Shown here in pieces: positions 18,632 to 30,545 of a stretch of DNA of 64,000 bases (within the stretch, counting starts at the first letter, position 1; the number at the start of each line of letters is the position of its first letter). The notes below the pieces were generated by a model that was not told the DNA's origin, did not search any database, and saw only the letters and a list, made by a program, of their open reading frames with translations. Where the stretch lies: assembly GCF_006716125.1 (NCBI RefSeq), contig NZ_VFOM01000001.1, forward strand, positions 930,001 through 994,000. Reading direction: 5' to 3'. Position numbers and translations under genes: made by a program. This DNA is from Homoserinimonas aerilata (GTDB lineage: Bacteria; Actinomycetota; Actinomycetes; Actinomycetales; Microbacteriaceae).

Positions 18632-19393
18632 ATGGCATTCAATCATTCAGAAGCGGGCCTCGTCGCCCGGGTCTCCCAGCTCAGCAAGTCCTACGGTGAG
18701 GGTACGAGCCGCGTCACCGCGCTCGACGGCGTCTCCATCGGGATCCGGCAGGGCGAGTTCACTGCGATCATGGGGCCGAGCGGCTCCGGCAAGTCGACGC
18801 TCATGCACATCATGGCCGGTCTCGACTCGCCCACATCGGGCCAGGTCTGGCTCGGCAACACCGACATCACGCATCTCGGCGACTCGGAGTTGACGGTTCT
18901 GCGCCGCCGCCGCATAGGCTTCGTGTTCCAGTCGTTCAATCTGGTGCCGACTCTCGACGTGAGCGGCAACATCCATCTCCCGTTCGAGTTGGACGGGCGT
19001 CAGCCGAACACGACGGAGCGCGGCTGGATCACGGAGCTCATCGATTCGCTCGGCCTCGGCAACCGGCTCAGCCACCGCCCACACCAGCTCTCGGGCGGCC
19101 AGCAGCAGCGGGTGGCGATCGCCCGCGCGCTGGCGACGAGACCCGATCTGGTGTTCGCGGACGAGCCCACCGGCAACCTCGATTCGAGGACGGGGCGCGA
19201 GGTGCTTTCGCTGCTGGCCGCAGCGAGTTCCGGCTACGGCCAGAGCATCGCCATGGTCACCCATGATCCGATCGCGGCAAGCTTCGCCGATCGCATCCTG
19301 TTCCTCGCCGATGGGAAGGTCGTCGAGGAGCGCGAGCGTTCGACGCCCGAGGAGATCAGCAGCTTCATGCTGGGCATGGAGCAGACGGCATGA
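18632..19393 (+). CDS. ABC transporter ATP-binding protein (MacB/LolD type)
   Basis: Nucleotide-binding subunit (253 aa) of an FtsX-type ABC transporter. Walker [10 protein letters not shown] at about 48-56, Q-loop [12 protein letters not shown], signature LSGGQQQRV near 153 and Walker B LVFADEP near 172, with NLDSRTG D-loop and MVTHDP switch. This MacB/LolD-like subclass is typical of mechanotransmission or antibiotic-resistance transporters. Its stop overlaps the permease start by four bases. Confidence 0.92.
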   Translation: MAFNHSEAGLVARVSQLSKSYGEGTSRVTALDGVSIGIRQGEFTAIMGPSGSGKSTLMHIMAGLDSPTSGQVWLGNTDITHLGDSELTVLRRRRIGFVFQSFNLVPTLDVSGNIHLPFELDGRQPNTTERGWITELIDSLGLGNRLSHRPHQLSGGQQQRVAIARALATRPDLVFADEPTGNLDSRTGREVLSLLAAASSGYGQSIAMVTHDPIAASFADRILFLADGKVVEERERSTPEEISSFMLGMEQTA

Positions 19394-20787
19394 AGAGCAT
19401 GAGCCTGCGCGACCACGTCTCGAGCCTTGTCGTGACGACGTTGAGCGCATCCTTCGGTGTCGCGCTGATCCAGGCGACGAGCTATCTGGCGACGATGATC
19501 TCGGCCGATGACATCGCCTCCCACGGCTCGGTGCAGGTAGCCCTAGCGATGGTGGCGGGCGTGTTCATCGTCATCGCCGTTTATGTCGGGTCGATCGTGA
19601 CCGCGAACACCTTCGCGACGATCATCGCGGGGCGCACCCGCACGATCGCGCTCATGCGTCTGATCGGGTCGAGCTCGGCGGCGCTGCGGCGTTCCGTCGC
19701 GACCGAGGGTCTTCTCGTCGGGATCTTCGGCGCGATCGCCGGCACGCTCCTCGGGCTGCTGATATCCATAGCCGGGTTGTCGGCGATGGTGACGAGCGGT
19801 TTCGTGCCGCGCCTCGACTACGGCACCGTCGACCCTCTGGTCGTGCTGCCGATGGTCTTCGTCGTGCTCACCACCTGGTGGGCCTCGTGGGTCGGGTCGA
19901 AGAAGGTTCTTGCTGTGACGCCCATCCAAGCGACCGGTGCGGCACAGGAGCCGAGCCGCGAGGAGTCGATGCGTCGTCCTGTGCGCAACGCCATGGCCGG
20001 CGTGCTCTTCTTCGGCGGGCTCGTGGTGCTGGCTGCGGGCGTTGCGATCGGCATGGTCTCGCCTCTCGGCTTCCTGGTCTCCTTTGTCGGTGGCATGGCA
20101 TCATTCTCGGGGGTCGTGGCCGGTGCCCATCTGGTCATTCCCCGCCTTCTCGCCGTGAGCGGTCGCCTCCTCGGGTCATCGTCGTCGGCCCGGCTGGCGG
20201 CACAGAACGGCATCCGCTACCCCGAGCGCAGTGCTCGTACGACGATCGGACTCGTCATCGGCGTCACCCTGGTCACGACCTTCGCGGTCGCGGCTCAGGG
20301 ATATCTCGACATGATCCGGGCGGCGCAGGTGAACGAGCCGGAGTCCTACCAAGCGGTTGACAGCATCCTGCTGGTCACGGTTGGCGTGTTCAGTGTGCTG
20401 ATCGGGTTCTCGGCGCTCATCGCAGCCATCGGCATGATCAACAATCTCTCGCTGAGCGTGCTGCAGCGTTCGCGAGAGCTCGGGCTGCTGCGCGCACTCG
20501 GCTTCACGGCCCGGCAGGTGCGCGCGATGATCATCGCCGAGAGCGTGCAGTTGACCGTCACGGGAGTCGGGCTGGGCCTGATACTGGGTGTCGTCTATGG
20601 CTGGGCGGGCGCGCAGTCGCTTCTCGGCGCGATCTACGGCAGCCCCGGCCTCGTGGCACCGTCGGTTCCGTGGCTGCTACTCGTGGTGCTCGTCGTCGGC
20701 GCGGGGTTGCTCACGCTGGCCGCCGCGCAGGCGCCCGCCCGCCGGGCGACCCGTGTGTCACCTGTGCAGGCTCTCGCCGTCGACTAG
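19390..20787 (+). CDS. FtsX-like ABC transporter permease
   Basis: Permease (465 aa) with two FtsX-like halves. The first half spans about residues 40-180 (VGSIVTANTFATIIAGRTRTIALMRLIG) and the second about 290-460 (LSVLQRSRELGLLRALGF), each with hydrophobic helices. Loops that carry large extracellular domains in MacB are very short here. Both halves keep the cytosolic 'REL..LRxLG'-type coupling segment. It partners the preceding ATPase and is probably controlled by the upstream two-component system. Substrate unknown; drug, peptide or lipid export are the usual possibilities. Confidence 0.88.
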   Translation: MKSMSLRDHVSSLVVTTLSASFGVALIQATSYLATMISADDIASHGSVQVALAMVAGVFIVIAVYVGSIVTANTFATIIAGRTRTIALMRLIGSSSAALRRSVATEGLLVGIFGAIAGTLLGLLISIAGLSAMVTSGFVPRLDYGTVDPLVVLPMVFVVLTTWWASWVGSKKVLAVTPIQATGAAQEPSREESMRRPVRNAMAGVLFFGGLVVLAAGVAIGMVSPLGFLVSFVGGMASFSGVVAGAHLVIPRLLAVSGRLLGSSSSARLAAQNGIRYPERSARTTIGLVIGVTLVTTFAVAAQGYLDMIRAAQVNEPESYQAVDSILLVTVGVFSVLIGFSALIAAIGMINNLSLSVLQRSRELGLLRALGFTARQVRAMIIAESVQLTVTGVGLGLILGVVYGWAGAQSLLGAIYGSPGLVAPSVPWLLLVVLVVGAGLLTLAAAQAPARRATRVSPVQALAVD

Positions 20788-21806
20788 GCGGAATCCCTCA
20801 CGATCAGCCGCGTCTCTATGGTCGTGAGGGGTTTCACCGGCCGACCCTCGATGAGATCGAGCAGGGTCTCGGCCATGATCGCCCCCTTCGTGTCGGTCGC
20901 CAGATCGACCGTGGTGAGCGGGGGGCTGGAGTTCGTGGAGAAGTAGTTGTCGTCGATCGTGGCGACCGCGATGTCGCCCGGCACGGTGAGGCCGTGCTCC
21001 TTCAGAACTCCGAGGGCTCCGGATGCCATCTGTGCAGAGGCAGCCATGAGGCCGTCGGGCAGTGGCCCCCGTTCAAGCATTCGCCTCATGGCGGCCGCAC
21101 CACCGGCGGGGGTGAAGTCGCCCTCCTCCAGCTGCGCCGCATCCAGCCCGGCATCCCTGAGGGTGTGGCGCCACCCGGCCGAGCGGTCGATACCAGCGGA
21201 GGTGTCGAGCGGCGGCGAGATGGTGGCGATGCGGCGGCAACCGCGATCCACGAGGTGCTGCGTTGCCTTCGCGGCGGCCTCGACGTTGTCGACATCGACG
21301 ACGTAGTGTTCGCTGCCGTCGTCGATCAGAGGCCGAACCCCGAACACGACGGGAAGGCTGCGGGAGAGTTCGACGTAGGAGGCGTCGCGGCTGTGGCGCG
21401 CGAGGATGAGAGCGCCGTCGACATTTCCGCCTTCGAGAAAGCGCATCGTCTTCTGGGGGTCGGCGTCCGACTCGATGAGGAGCGTCAGGGTGTAATCGGT
21501 TGACGAGACACGCATGGCAGCGCCCTGGATCACCGCGGCGAAGTAGGGGTCGGAGAAGAACTTCGAGGTCTGCTCCGGGATGACCATCGCGATCATGTGT
21601 GTCTTGCGACGGGCGAGGCTGCGCGCGGCCCGGTTGGGCACATAGTTGAGCTTCGCGACCGCGCTGCTGACGGCGGCGACGGATGCGGTGGTGACCTGTG
21701 TCGACCCGTTGATCACGCGCGAGGCCGTGGCGAGCGACACGCCGGCCAGCGCGGCGACGTCGCGGAGCGTCGCCACGGTGCCCCCCTGCTCGTTACCGAT
21801 CGTCAT
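20784..21806 (-). CDS. LacI-family transcriptional regulator
   Basis: LacI/GalR-type repressor (340 aa). The N-terminal helix-turn-helix and hinge read VATLRDVAALAGVSLATASRVINGS and YVPNRAARSLARRKT; the rest is a periplasmic-binding-protein-like sugar sensor with DGALILARHSRD and AVATIDDNYFS. ATG 21806 is chosen because AAGGGGTCGGG stands immediately upstream; an in-frame start further up at 21863 is less likely. It is the last gene of the sugar operon and should bind the two palindromes upstream of the binding-protein gene. Its stop codon shares the bases CTAG with that of the convergent permease gene. Confidence 0.92.
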   Translation of the reverse strand: MTIGNEQGGTVATLRDVAALAGVSLATASRVINGSTQVTTASVAAVSSAVAKLNYVPNRAARSLARRKTHMIAMVIPEQTSKFFSDPYFAAVIQGAAMRVSSTDYTLTLLIESDADPQKTMRFLEGGNVDGALILARHSRDASYVELSRSLPVVFGVRPLIDDGSEHYVVDVDNVEAAAKATQHLVDRGCRRIATISPPLDTSAGIDRSAGWRHTLRDAGLDAAQLEEGDFTPAGGAAAMRRMLERGPLPDGLMAASAQMASGALGVLKEHGLTVPGDIAVATIDDNYFSTNSSPPLTTVDLATDTKGAIMAETLLDLIEGRPVKPLTTIETRLIVRDSA

Positions 21807-21886
21807 CCCGACCCCTTCATGACGGTGCTCCAGCCGCATCCGATCTTTGCGAAGCTTAGCCAACGGCGGCGTGGCGCTCCGTCAGG

Positions 21887-23323
<1,437 letters not shown>

Positions 23324-23370
23324 AGTGGATTGTCCTTGTTGTGTGGTGTGGTGGTGGTTCGAGCGGTCGG

Positions 23371-24279
23371 TCAGCCCTTGACGGCGCCCTGCATGATGCC
23401 GGCGACGAGTTGCTTACCGGCGACGAGGAACAGGATGAGCAGCGGGATCACAGAGAGCACGGCACCGGCCAGAACCATGGAGTGATCGGGGGTCTGCCCT
23501 CCGCTGGCGCTCAGTGTGGCGAGCGCGGTCTGCACGTTCGGGTTACTCGGGCCGAGCACGAGGAGAGGCCAGAGGAAGTCGGTCCAGGCCGCCATGAACG
23601 TGAAAAGGCCGAGCACCGCCATGGCCGGGCGTGCAGAGGGCACGGCGACGTGCCAGAACGTGCCCCACATGCTCGCGCCGTCGACTCTGGCTGCTTCTAT
23701 GAGCTCGTCGGGGATGACGTCGACGAGATACTGCCGCATGAAGAACACCCCGAAGGCGGTGACCAGCCCGGGAACGATCACGGCCTGCAACGTTCCGATC
23801 CAGCCCCAGTCGGCCATGAGCATGAACAACGGGATTATGCCGAGCTGCGTCGGGATCGCCATGGTCGCGATGACCGCGACGAGAAGCCCGCTTCGACCCC
23901 TGAACCGCAGTTTCGCGAAGGAGTACCCCGCGAGCGTGGAGAAGAACACGACGGACACGGTTATGGCGCCCGAGATGATGACGCTGTTGAGCAGCGCCTG
24001 CCAGAAGGGAACCGTCTCGAAGACCTTTGCCGCGTTGCCCAAGAAGTTTTCCCCGGGCAGCATCGCCGGTGGCACCAGATTGGTGTCGGATGACTGCCGG
24101 CTTGCGATCACGAACGACCACCACAGCGGAAACGCCGATCCGGCGAAGTAGGCGATCAGTAGGGCGTAGGTGAGCATCCCCGGGCGTTCATATGCTTTGC
24201 GTCGGCGGGCGCGCCGCTCCATGACGGCAACCGGATCCATCCGGTGCGGTGCCTGTGCGTGTTGCTTGATGGCGGTCAC
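23371..24279 (-). CDS. Carbohydrate ABC transporter permease (MalG-type)
   Basis: Membrane subunit of 302 aa. After a cytosolic N-terminus it has six hydrophobic segments; the EAA motif for ATPase contact is [25 protein letters not shown]. The GTG start overlaps the stop of the MalF-type gene by four bases. No ATP-binding gene occurs in the operon, so it probably uses a shared, housekeeping MsiK-like ATPase encoded elsewhere, as is common for actinobacterial CUT1 sugar transporters. Confidence 0.92.
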   Translation of the reverse strand: MTAIKQHAQAPHRMDPVAVMERRARRRKAYERPGMLTYALLIAYFAGSAFPLWWSFVIASRQSSDTNLVPPAMLPGENFLGNAAKVFETVPFWQALLNSVIISGAITVSVVFFSTLAGYSFAKLRFRGRSGLLVAVIATMAIPTQLGIIPLFMLMADWGWIGTLQAVIVPGLVTAFGVFFMRQYLVDVIPDELIEAARVDGASMWGTFWHVAVPSARPAMAVLGLFTFMAAWTDFLWPLLVLGPSNPNVQTALATLSASGGQTPDHSMVLAGAVLSVIPLLILFLVAGKQLVAGIMQGAVKG

Positions 24280-25277
24280 TTGCGGCCTCCGAATGTGTTC
24301 TGCGGCAGCGCACCGGCGGGTATCTTGACCGCACGCACCTCGTTGGTGCGAATGGCCCGCGTGATGGCGTAGTTGATGAGCCCCGCCAGGATGATGATGA
24401 TGAACAGGATCCAGGCGGTGGCGGCGGCCCGGCCGAAGTCGCGGCGGGGGAATGCGAGCTCATAGAGGTAGAGGACGATCGTCTGGAACTGACGGTCGCC
24501 TCCGCCGTTGGTGCGCCCGTCGAAGAGCTTCGGCTCGGTGAAGATCTGAAGCCCGCCGATCGTGGCGGTGATGACCACGAAGATCAGCGTGGGGCGGATC
24601 ATCGGAATCGTGATCGACCAGAACCGGCGCACCTTGCTCGCACCGTCCAGGGCCGCCGACTCGTAGACATCCCGGGGGATGGCCTGCATCGCGGCGAGAA
24701 GAATGAGGGCGTTGTAGCCGGTCCAACGCCAGTTGACCATTGAGGCGATCGCCACGTGGGAGGGGAACACATCGAAGGCCCAGCGGATGGGGTCCAGCCC
24801 GAAGGATTCGAGCAGGCCTGCGACGGGGCCGTGGTACTGGTTGAAGATCTGCAGGAAGATCACCGAGACCGCCACCGGCGCGACGATGTACGGCAGCAGG
24901 ATGCTCATGCGCCAGAACGTGCGCCACCGCAGCGCCTGGTCGAGCAGTGCGGCGATGCCTGTGGCGACCACGAGCTGCGGGATGGCCGAGAGTAGAAAGA
25001 TGCTGATGGTGTTACCGAAGGCGTTCCAGAAGAACGGGTCGCCGAGCACCGCCTGAAAGTTGGCGATGCCGACGAAGTCGCCCTGCCCCTTGAGCAGATG
25101 CCATTCGTAGACCGAGACGTTGAGGGTGTAGGCGATCGGGAAGATGCCGATGAGGGCGAAGAGTATGAAGAACGGTGCCACGTAGAGGTATGGCGACGCC
25201 TTGTAGTCGAGGCGTGCCATCTTCTGCTTGAACGTGAGGGCGGCCGGCGGCCGGTGCCCGGTGGTGGTGAGGGCCAT
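24276..25277 (-). CDS. Carbohydrate ABC transporter permease (MalF-type)
   Basis: Membrane subunit of 333 aa with six predicted helices and the EAA-loop sequence YESAALDGASKVRRFWSITIPMIRP. The start is ATG 25277; an adjacent GTG at 25280 would add one residue. It works with the MalG-type subunit and the binding protein upstream. A 14-bp hairpin separates it from the binding-protein gene, which should lower permease expression relative to the binding protein. Confidence 0.92.
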   Translation of the reverse strand: MALTTTGHRPPAALTFKQKMARLDYKASPYLYVAPFFILFALIGIFPIAYTLNVSVYEWHLLKGQGDFVGIANFQAVLGDPFFWNAFGNTISIFLLSAIPQLVVATGIAALLDQALRWRTFWRMSILLPYIVAPVAVSVIFLQIFNQYHGPVAGLLESFGLDPIRWAFDVFPSHVAIASMVNWRWTGYNALILLAAMQAIPRDVYESAALDGASKVRRFWSITIPMIRPTLIFVVITATIGGLQIFTEPKLFDGRTNGGGDRQFQTIVLYLYELAFPRRDFGRAAATAWILFIIIILAGLINYAITRAIRTNEVRAVKIPAGALPQNTFGGRK

Positions 25278-25325
25278 CACTCAGCCAATCTGCGAGAGGG
25301 GCGGGCCTGTTGAAGGCAGGGGGAT

Positions 25326-25357
25326 GGCGGCCCCCATCCGTGGGGATGGGGGCCGCC
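25326..25357 (-). terminator. Intercistronic hairpin between binding protein and permease genes
   Basis: Perfect 14-bp stem (GGCGGCCCCCATCC against its complement) with a four-base loop, located 15 bases after the binding-protein stop on the minus strand. It has no T tract, so it is more likely a partial terminator or an mRNA-stabilising structure than a full stop. It gives the familiar excess of binding protein over permease. Confidence 0.65.
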
Positions 25358-25371
25358 GGGGTTTGCGACCG

Positions 25372-26658
25372 TCAGCTGCCGACGAGTTGGTCGAGCAGTG
25401 TGAGTGCTTCCTTCCAGGCGGTCTCACCGTCGGTGATCTCGCCCTGACTGACCCGGTCGAGGATCGGCCCGAACACGTTGTCCTGGATGTTCGAATCCTC
25501 AGGACCCTTCACCTGGGCCACGACGCCCTCGGAGCGGGCGGCGAAGATCTCGCCGACCGGGGCGCTGTTGAAGAACTCGTTGGTGGTGTCGTTCACGAGT
25601 TCCTGGCCTTCGATGGTGCTGGGGTACGGGCCTGCGAGCTCGAACGATGCTGCCTGCTGCGCGGGGGCAGCGAGCCAGAGCGCGAGCTTGGCGGCCTCCT
25701 CCTTGTGCTGCGAGGAGTCTGCGACTCCCAGGAAGGCACCGCCCCAGTTGGCCGCACCGCCGGGGAGCACATCAGCGAAGTCCCAGCCGCTGTCGGTCGT
25801 GCCCGCGTCGTAGTAGCCCTGCACGATGCCGAGCATCCAGCTCGGGCACATGTAGGTCGCGAACTTGTCCTCCTTCGCCTCTGGTCCGACATCCCAGCCC
25901 GGGAGCTTGGCTCCGAGGCCAGACATCTCGGCCTCGACGAGTCCGACGAAGTGCTCCTTGAGCACGTTGTTGCCCTCGATGTTCAGGGTCTCGCCGTCGG
26001 CCTTGTAGTAGCCCTCGTCCTGCTGGTTCACGAAGGAGTTCCAGAAGAAGCGCGGGCTGTGCCAGAAGGCCTTGCCCGAGGCGGCGAGGTACTCCTGCCC
26101 GACCTCGTAGAAACGCTCCCAGGTGGCGTCGTCGCCGCCGAGGTACTCGGCGACCTCGGTGCGTTCGCTCGGAAGGCCTGCGGCCGCGAAGAGGTCACCG
26201 CGATAGCAGATGCCCTGAGGGCCGATGTCGAGGCCGGCGCCGATCACGCGGCCGTCGGCATCCGTTCCCTGCTCGTACTTCCAGTCGAGCCAGGTGTCTG
26301 CCTGGTCTTCGATCCCGTAGTCGCGCAGGTCGACGAAGGAGCCGGCGACCTCCTGGATGCTGCCGAGCCAGCCTTCCTCGATGGCGACGATGTCGCTGAG
26401 TCCGGTGCCGGCGGCGATCTTCGCGTAGGCGTCGTCACGCGCTGCGCCACCGCCCTCAAGGTTGGTCGCCTCGATGATGATGTCGGGGTTCTCCTCCATG
26501 TACTTCTCGTAGTTGGCATCGACACCCATGGTGCCGAATGTCGTGATCGACAGCGTGGTCTTGCCGCTGTCACCGGATGCGCTGCATCCGGTTGCGACGA
26601 GCGCGAGCGCAGCGGCTGCGGCGATCGAGGCGGCGATTGTGCGTCGTGAATTGGCCAC
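25372..26658 (-). CDS. Sugar ABC transporter substrate-binding lipoprotein
   Basis: Extracellular solute-binding protein (428 aa) of family 1. The signal peptide ends in a lipobox with Cys25 (LVATGC), so the mature protein is lipid-anchored on the outer face of the membrane. The body has the family-typical EENPDIIIEATN and YPSTIEGQELVND segments. The GTG start has GGGAG four bases upstream. It is the first gene of the operon and the promoter-proximal one behind the two LacI-type operators. With a GH1 enzyme downstream the ligand is probably a beta-glucoside oligosaccharide; that is inference. Confidence 0.92.
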   Translation of the reverse strand: MANSRRTIAASIAAAAALALVATGCSASGDSGKTTLSITTFGTMGVDANYEKYMEENPDIIIEATNLEGGGAARDDAYAKIAAGTGLSDIVAIEEGWLGSIQEVAGSFVDLRDYGIEDQADTWLDWKYEQGTDADGRVIGAGLDIGPQGICYRGDLFAAAGLPSERTEVAEYLGGDDATWERFYEVGQEYLAASGKAFWHSPRFFWNSFVNQQDEGYYKADGETLNIEGNNVLKEHFVGLVEAEMSGLGAKLPGWDVGPEAKEDKFATYMCPSWMLGIVQGYYDAGTTDSGWDFADVLPGGAANWGGAFLGVADSSQHKEEAAKLALWLAAPAQQAASFELAGPYPSTIEGQELVNDTTNEFFNSAPVGEIFAARSEGVVAQVKGPEDSNIQDNVFGPILDRVSQGEITDGETAWKEALTLLDQLVGS

Positions 26659-26714
26659 AACACTCCCTTGTGTTTGCGTGGTGCATCGGATGGCGGAGCG
26701 GTCCGGGTAATGAG

Positions 26715-26732
26715 CATGGAACCGCTTCCATG
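26715..26732. promoter_or_regulatory. LacI-type operator O1 of the sugar operon
   Basis: CATGGAACCGCTTCCATG, an 18-bp near-perfect palindrome with the central CG of GalR/LacI operators. It lies 57 bases before the binding-protein start and just downstream of the predicted transcription start, where bound repressor would block transcription. Confidence 0.85.
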
Positions 26733-26743
26733 GATTTACCGGG

Positions 26744-26773
26744 ACACTACGCCGGGTGATTGTGGTGTGTCAA
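26744..26773 (-). promoter_or_regulatory. Promoter of the sugar operon
   Basis: On the minus strand a perfect TTGACA (26768-26773) is followed, after 18 bases, by TAGTGT (26744-26749). The pair lies exactly between the two operator palindromes. The -10 matches TATAAT only in part. Confidence 0.65.
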
Positions 26774-26780
26774 CAGAAAG

Positions 26781-26798
26781 CATGGAAACGGTTCCATG
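26781..26798. promoter_or_regulatory. LacI-type operator O2 of the sugar operon
   Basis: CATGGAAACGGTTCCATG. Read in the opposite direction, O1 differs from it by a single base. It sits directly upstream of the -35 element. Centre-to-centre distance from O1 is 66 bases, about six helical turns, which would suit looping by a LacI-family protein. Confidence 0.85.
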
Positions 26799-26882
26799 TT
26801 GTCCTGAATCACGATGCCACGCATGATTCCGTCGTTCGAGGGTGTCCTTCGAACCGTGGCCGTGCAGTGCTACGCTGGAGAG

Positions 26883-28765
<1,883 letters not shown>

Positions 28766-28777
28766 CGCCACCGCCAC

Positions 28778-28900
28778 CGCTGGTCGAGGTGCCGCCGTCT
28801 ACGGCTACGAGCATCCCGCTGGTCGAGGTGTCGCCGTCTACGGCTACGAGCATCCCGCTGGTCGAGGTGTCGCCGTCTACGGCGACAGTCTCGAGACCGG
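28778..28900. repeat. 39-base tandem repeat (about 3 copies) ending in a REP-like hairpin
   Basis: Units starting at 28778, 28817 and 28856 share the core GCTGGTCGAGGTG.CGCCG and TCTACGGC; the first two are nearly identical over 39 bases. The third diverges into GTCGCCG-TCTA-CGGCGAC, a 7-bp hairpin, followed by CTCGAGACC. The array lies between the convergent leuA and TRIC-family genes, 13 bases after the leuA stop, where it may serve as the transcript end. Confidence 0.8.
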
Positions 28901-28917
28901 CCGCACAGAACCCCAGG

Positions 28918-29592
28918 TCACCGCACGTTCCGCGGCCATCGCGGTAGCCGGGGCAGCCGACTGAGTTCGCGCTGCTCCGGCAGGCTCCAGCCGAAGCGCA
29001 TGGCGAGGATGCGCACGAGCGTGGTGAGCACGACGCACACGATGGCGGCGACCGTGAGTTCGACGCCGAGGCCGACGGCGATGACCATGACGGTGCATCC
29101 GCCGACTGCTGCGACGGCGTACAGCGATCCGACGTGCATGACGGCGATGGGCAGGTTCAGCAGCAGGTCGCGCACGATTCCGCCGCCGACGCCGCCGAGC
29201 ACTCCGATGAACACTGCGGGGATGGCGGGCAGGCCGAGGTCGAGCGCTTTCGCTGTGCCGATTGCGGCGAAGAGGCCGATGGTGAGGGCGTCGAGGATGG
29301 CGATGGCGATGGCGACTCTGGTGAACAGTCGGTTGAGGAGCATCCCGAGCAGTGCGGCGAGCACGGCGACGAGCAGGTACCAGTTGGTCTGGAACGCGAC
29401 GGGTGGCACGTTGAGCATGAGGTCGCGCAGCAGGCCGCCGCCGAGGCCTGTTCCGGTGCCGATGATGGCGATGCCGAGCAGATCGAGCTTGCGGTCGCGG
29501 AATCCGGCGGCGAAGAGACCGCCCTGCACGCTTCCGACGGCGACCGCGACGATGTCTGCCCAGAGGGGGATGGTGAAGAGGGTCTCGGCCAC
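28918..29592 (-). CDS. Trimeric intracellular cation channel (TRIC/UPF0126) family protein
   Basis: Membrane protein of 224 aa with seven hydrophobic segments arranged as two UPF0126 repeats. Each repeat carries the glycine-rich family signature: GIAIIGTGTGLGGGLLRDLMLN and FIGVLGGVGGGIVRDLLLN. Prokaryotic TRIC homologues conduct potassium or sodium, and some relatives are described as amino-acid (glycine) carriers; the substrate here is unknown. The GTG start has GGGAG unusually close. It is transcribed divergently from recO. Confidence 0.88.
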   Translation of the reverse strand: MAETLFTIPLWADIVAVAVGSVQGGLFAAGFRDRKLDLLGIAIIGTGTGLGGGLLRDLMLNVPPVAFQTNWYLLVAVLAALLGMLLNRLFTRVAIAIAILDALTIGLFAAIGTAKALDLGLPAIPAVFIGVLGGVGGGIVRDLLLNLPIAVMHVGSLYAVAAVGGCTVMVIAVGLGVELTVAAIVCVVLTTLVRILAMRFGWSLPEQRELSRLPRLPRWPRNVR

Positions 29593-29702
29593 CTCCCATT
29601 GGTATCACGGGAGGGGCCCGCGAGCACGCGTTTTGGGGGTGCCGTGCCGTCGCATCCGCCAGCCTTCCCGCGGTCTTCAGTCAAGCATCCGATAATTGAT
29701 GG

Positions 29703-30545
29703 ATGCCGCTCTACCGAGATGACGTCGTCGTGCTTCGCACCCACAAGCTGGGCGAGGCCGACCGCATTGTGACGATGCTGAGCAGGCGGCACGGCAAGAT
29801 CCGGGCGGTGGCGAAGGGTGTGCGGCGTACGGCGTCGAAGTTCGGTGCACGGTTGGAGCCGTTCATGGTCGCCGATGTGCAGTTCTTTGAGGGGCGTTCG
29901 CTCGACATCGTCACCCAGGCGGAGTCGTTGGGTTCCTACGGCGCCGAGATCACGGCCGACTATGGCAGCTACACGGCGGCGAGCACCATGGTGGAGGCGG
30001 CCGACAAGCTCACCGAGGATGAGGGCAGTCTGCAGCAGTATCTGCTGCTGGTCGGGGCGTTGCGGTCGCTTGCCCGGGCCGAGCACGGCGCGAGTCTCAC
30101 TCTCGACTCGTATCTTCTGCGGTCGCTGGCGATCGCCGGCTGGGCGCCGAGTTTCTTCGACTGCGCCATGACGGGCGTGGCCGGCCCGCATTCGGCGTTC
30201 GTGGTTCAGATGGGTGGTGTTGTCGCTGATGCGGTGGCGCCTCCGGGTGCCCCGCGGCTCGACCCGGCGACCCTCGGCCTGCTCGCGGCGCTGCTTGCGG
30301 GCGATTGGGAGGCGGCGGAGCTTGCCGACGACCGGGCGCGATCGCAGGCGAGCGGAGTCGTCGCCGCCTACACGCAGTTCCATCTGGAGCGTAAGCTCCG
30401 GTCGCTTGAGCATGTCGACCGCCGCAGGACGGAACCCCGTGCGGGGCGGCACGATGAGGCCGAGCCTGCGGCAGAACCGCAGGAGCAGCCGCCGGCCGCG
30501 GAACAGGCCCAGGAGCAGATTCAGGAGCAGGGGAGCCCCGCATGA
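29703..30545 (+). CDS. recO: DNA repair protein RecO
   Basis: Recombination mediator (280 aa) that loads RecA in the RecFOR pathway. The N-terminal OB fold begins [29 protein letters not shown]; a helical domain follows. The usual four-Cys zinc site of RecO is reduced: the first pair reads FDCAMTG and the second [10 protein letters not shown], leaving one cysteine. The C-terminal ~35 residues are a low-complexity Glu/Gln/Pro/Ala tail ([11 protein letters not shown]) not usual for the family. The stop overlaps uppS by four bases, the typical actinobacterial recO-uppS pair. Confidence 0.93.
   Translation: MPLYRDDVVVLRTHKLGEADRIVTMLSRRHGKIRAVAKGVRRTASKFGARLEPFMVADVQFFEGRSLDIVTQAESLGSYGAEITADYGSYTAASTMVEAADKLTEDEGSLQQYLLLVGALRSLARAEHGASLTLDSYLLRSLAIAGWAPSFFDCAMTGVAGPHSAFVVQMGGVVADAVAPPGAPRLDPATLGLLAALLAGDWEAAELADDRARSQASGVVAAYTQFHLERKLRSLEHVDRRRTEPRAGRHDEAEPAAEPQEQPPAAEQAQEQIQEQGSPA

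Noticed and set aside
23371..26658. Search for an ATP-binding gene within the sugar operon
   Set aside because: None is present between the binding protein and lacI; a shared MsiK-type ATPase elsewhere explains this.
28778..28900. Regular 39-base repeats considered as a CRISPR array
   Set aside because: The copies are adjoined with no variable spacers, there are only about three, and no cas genes are in the window.
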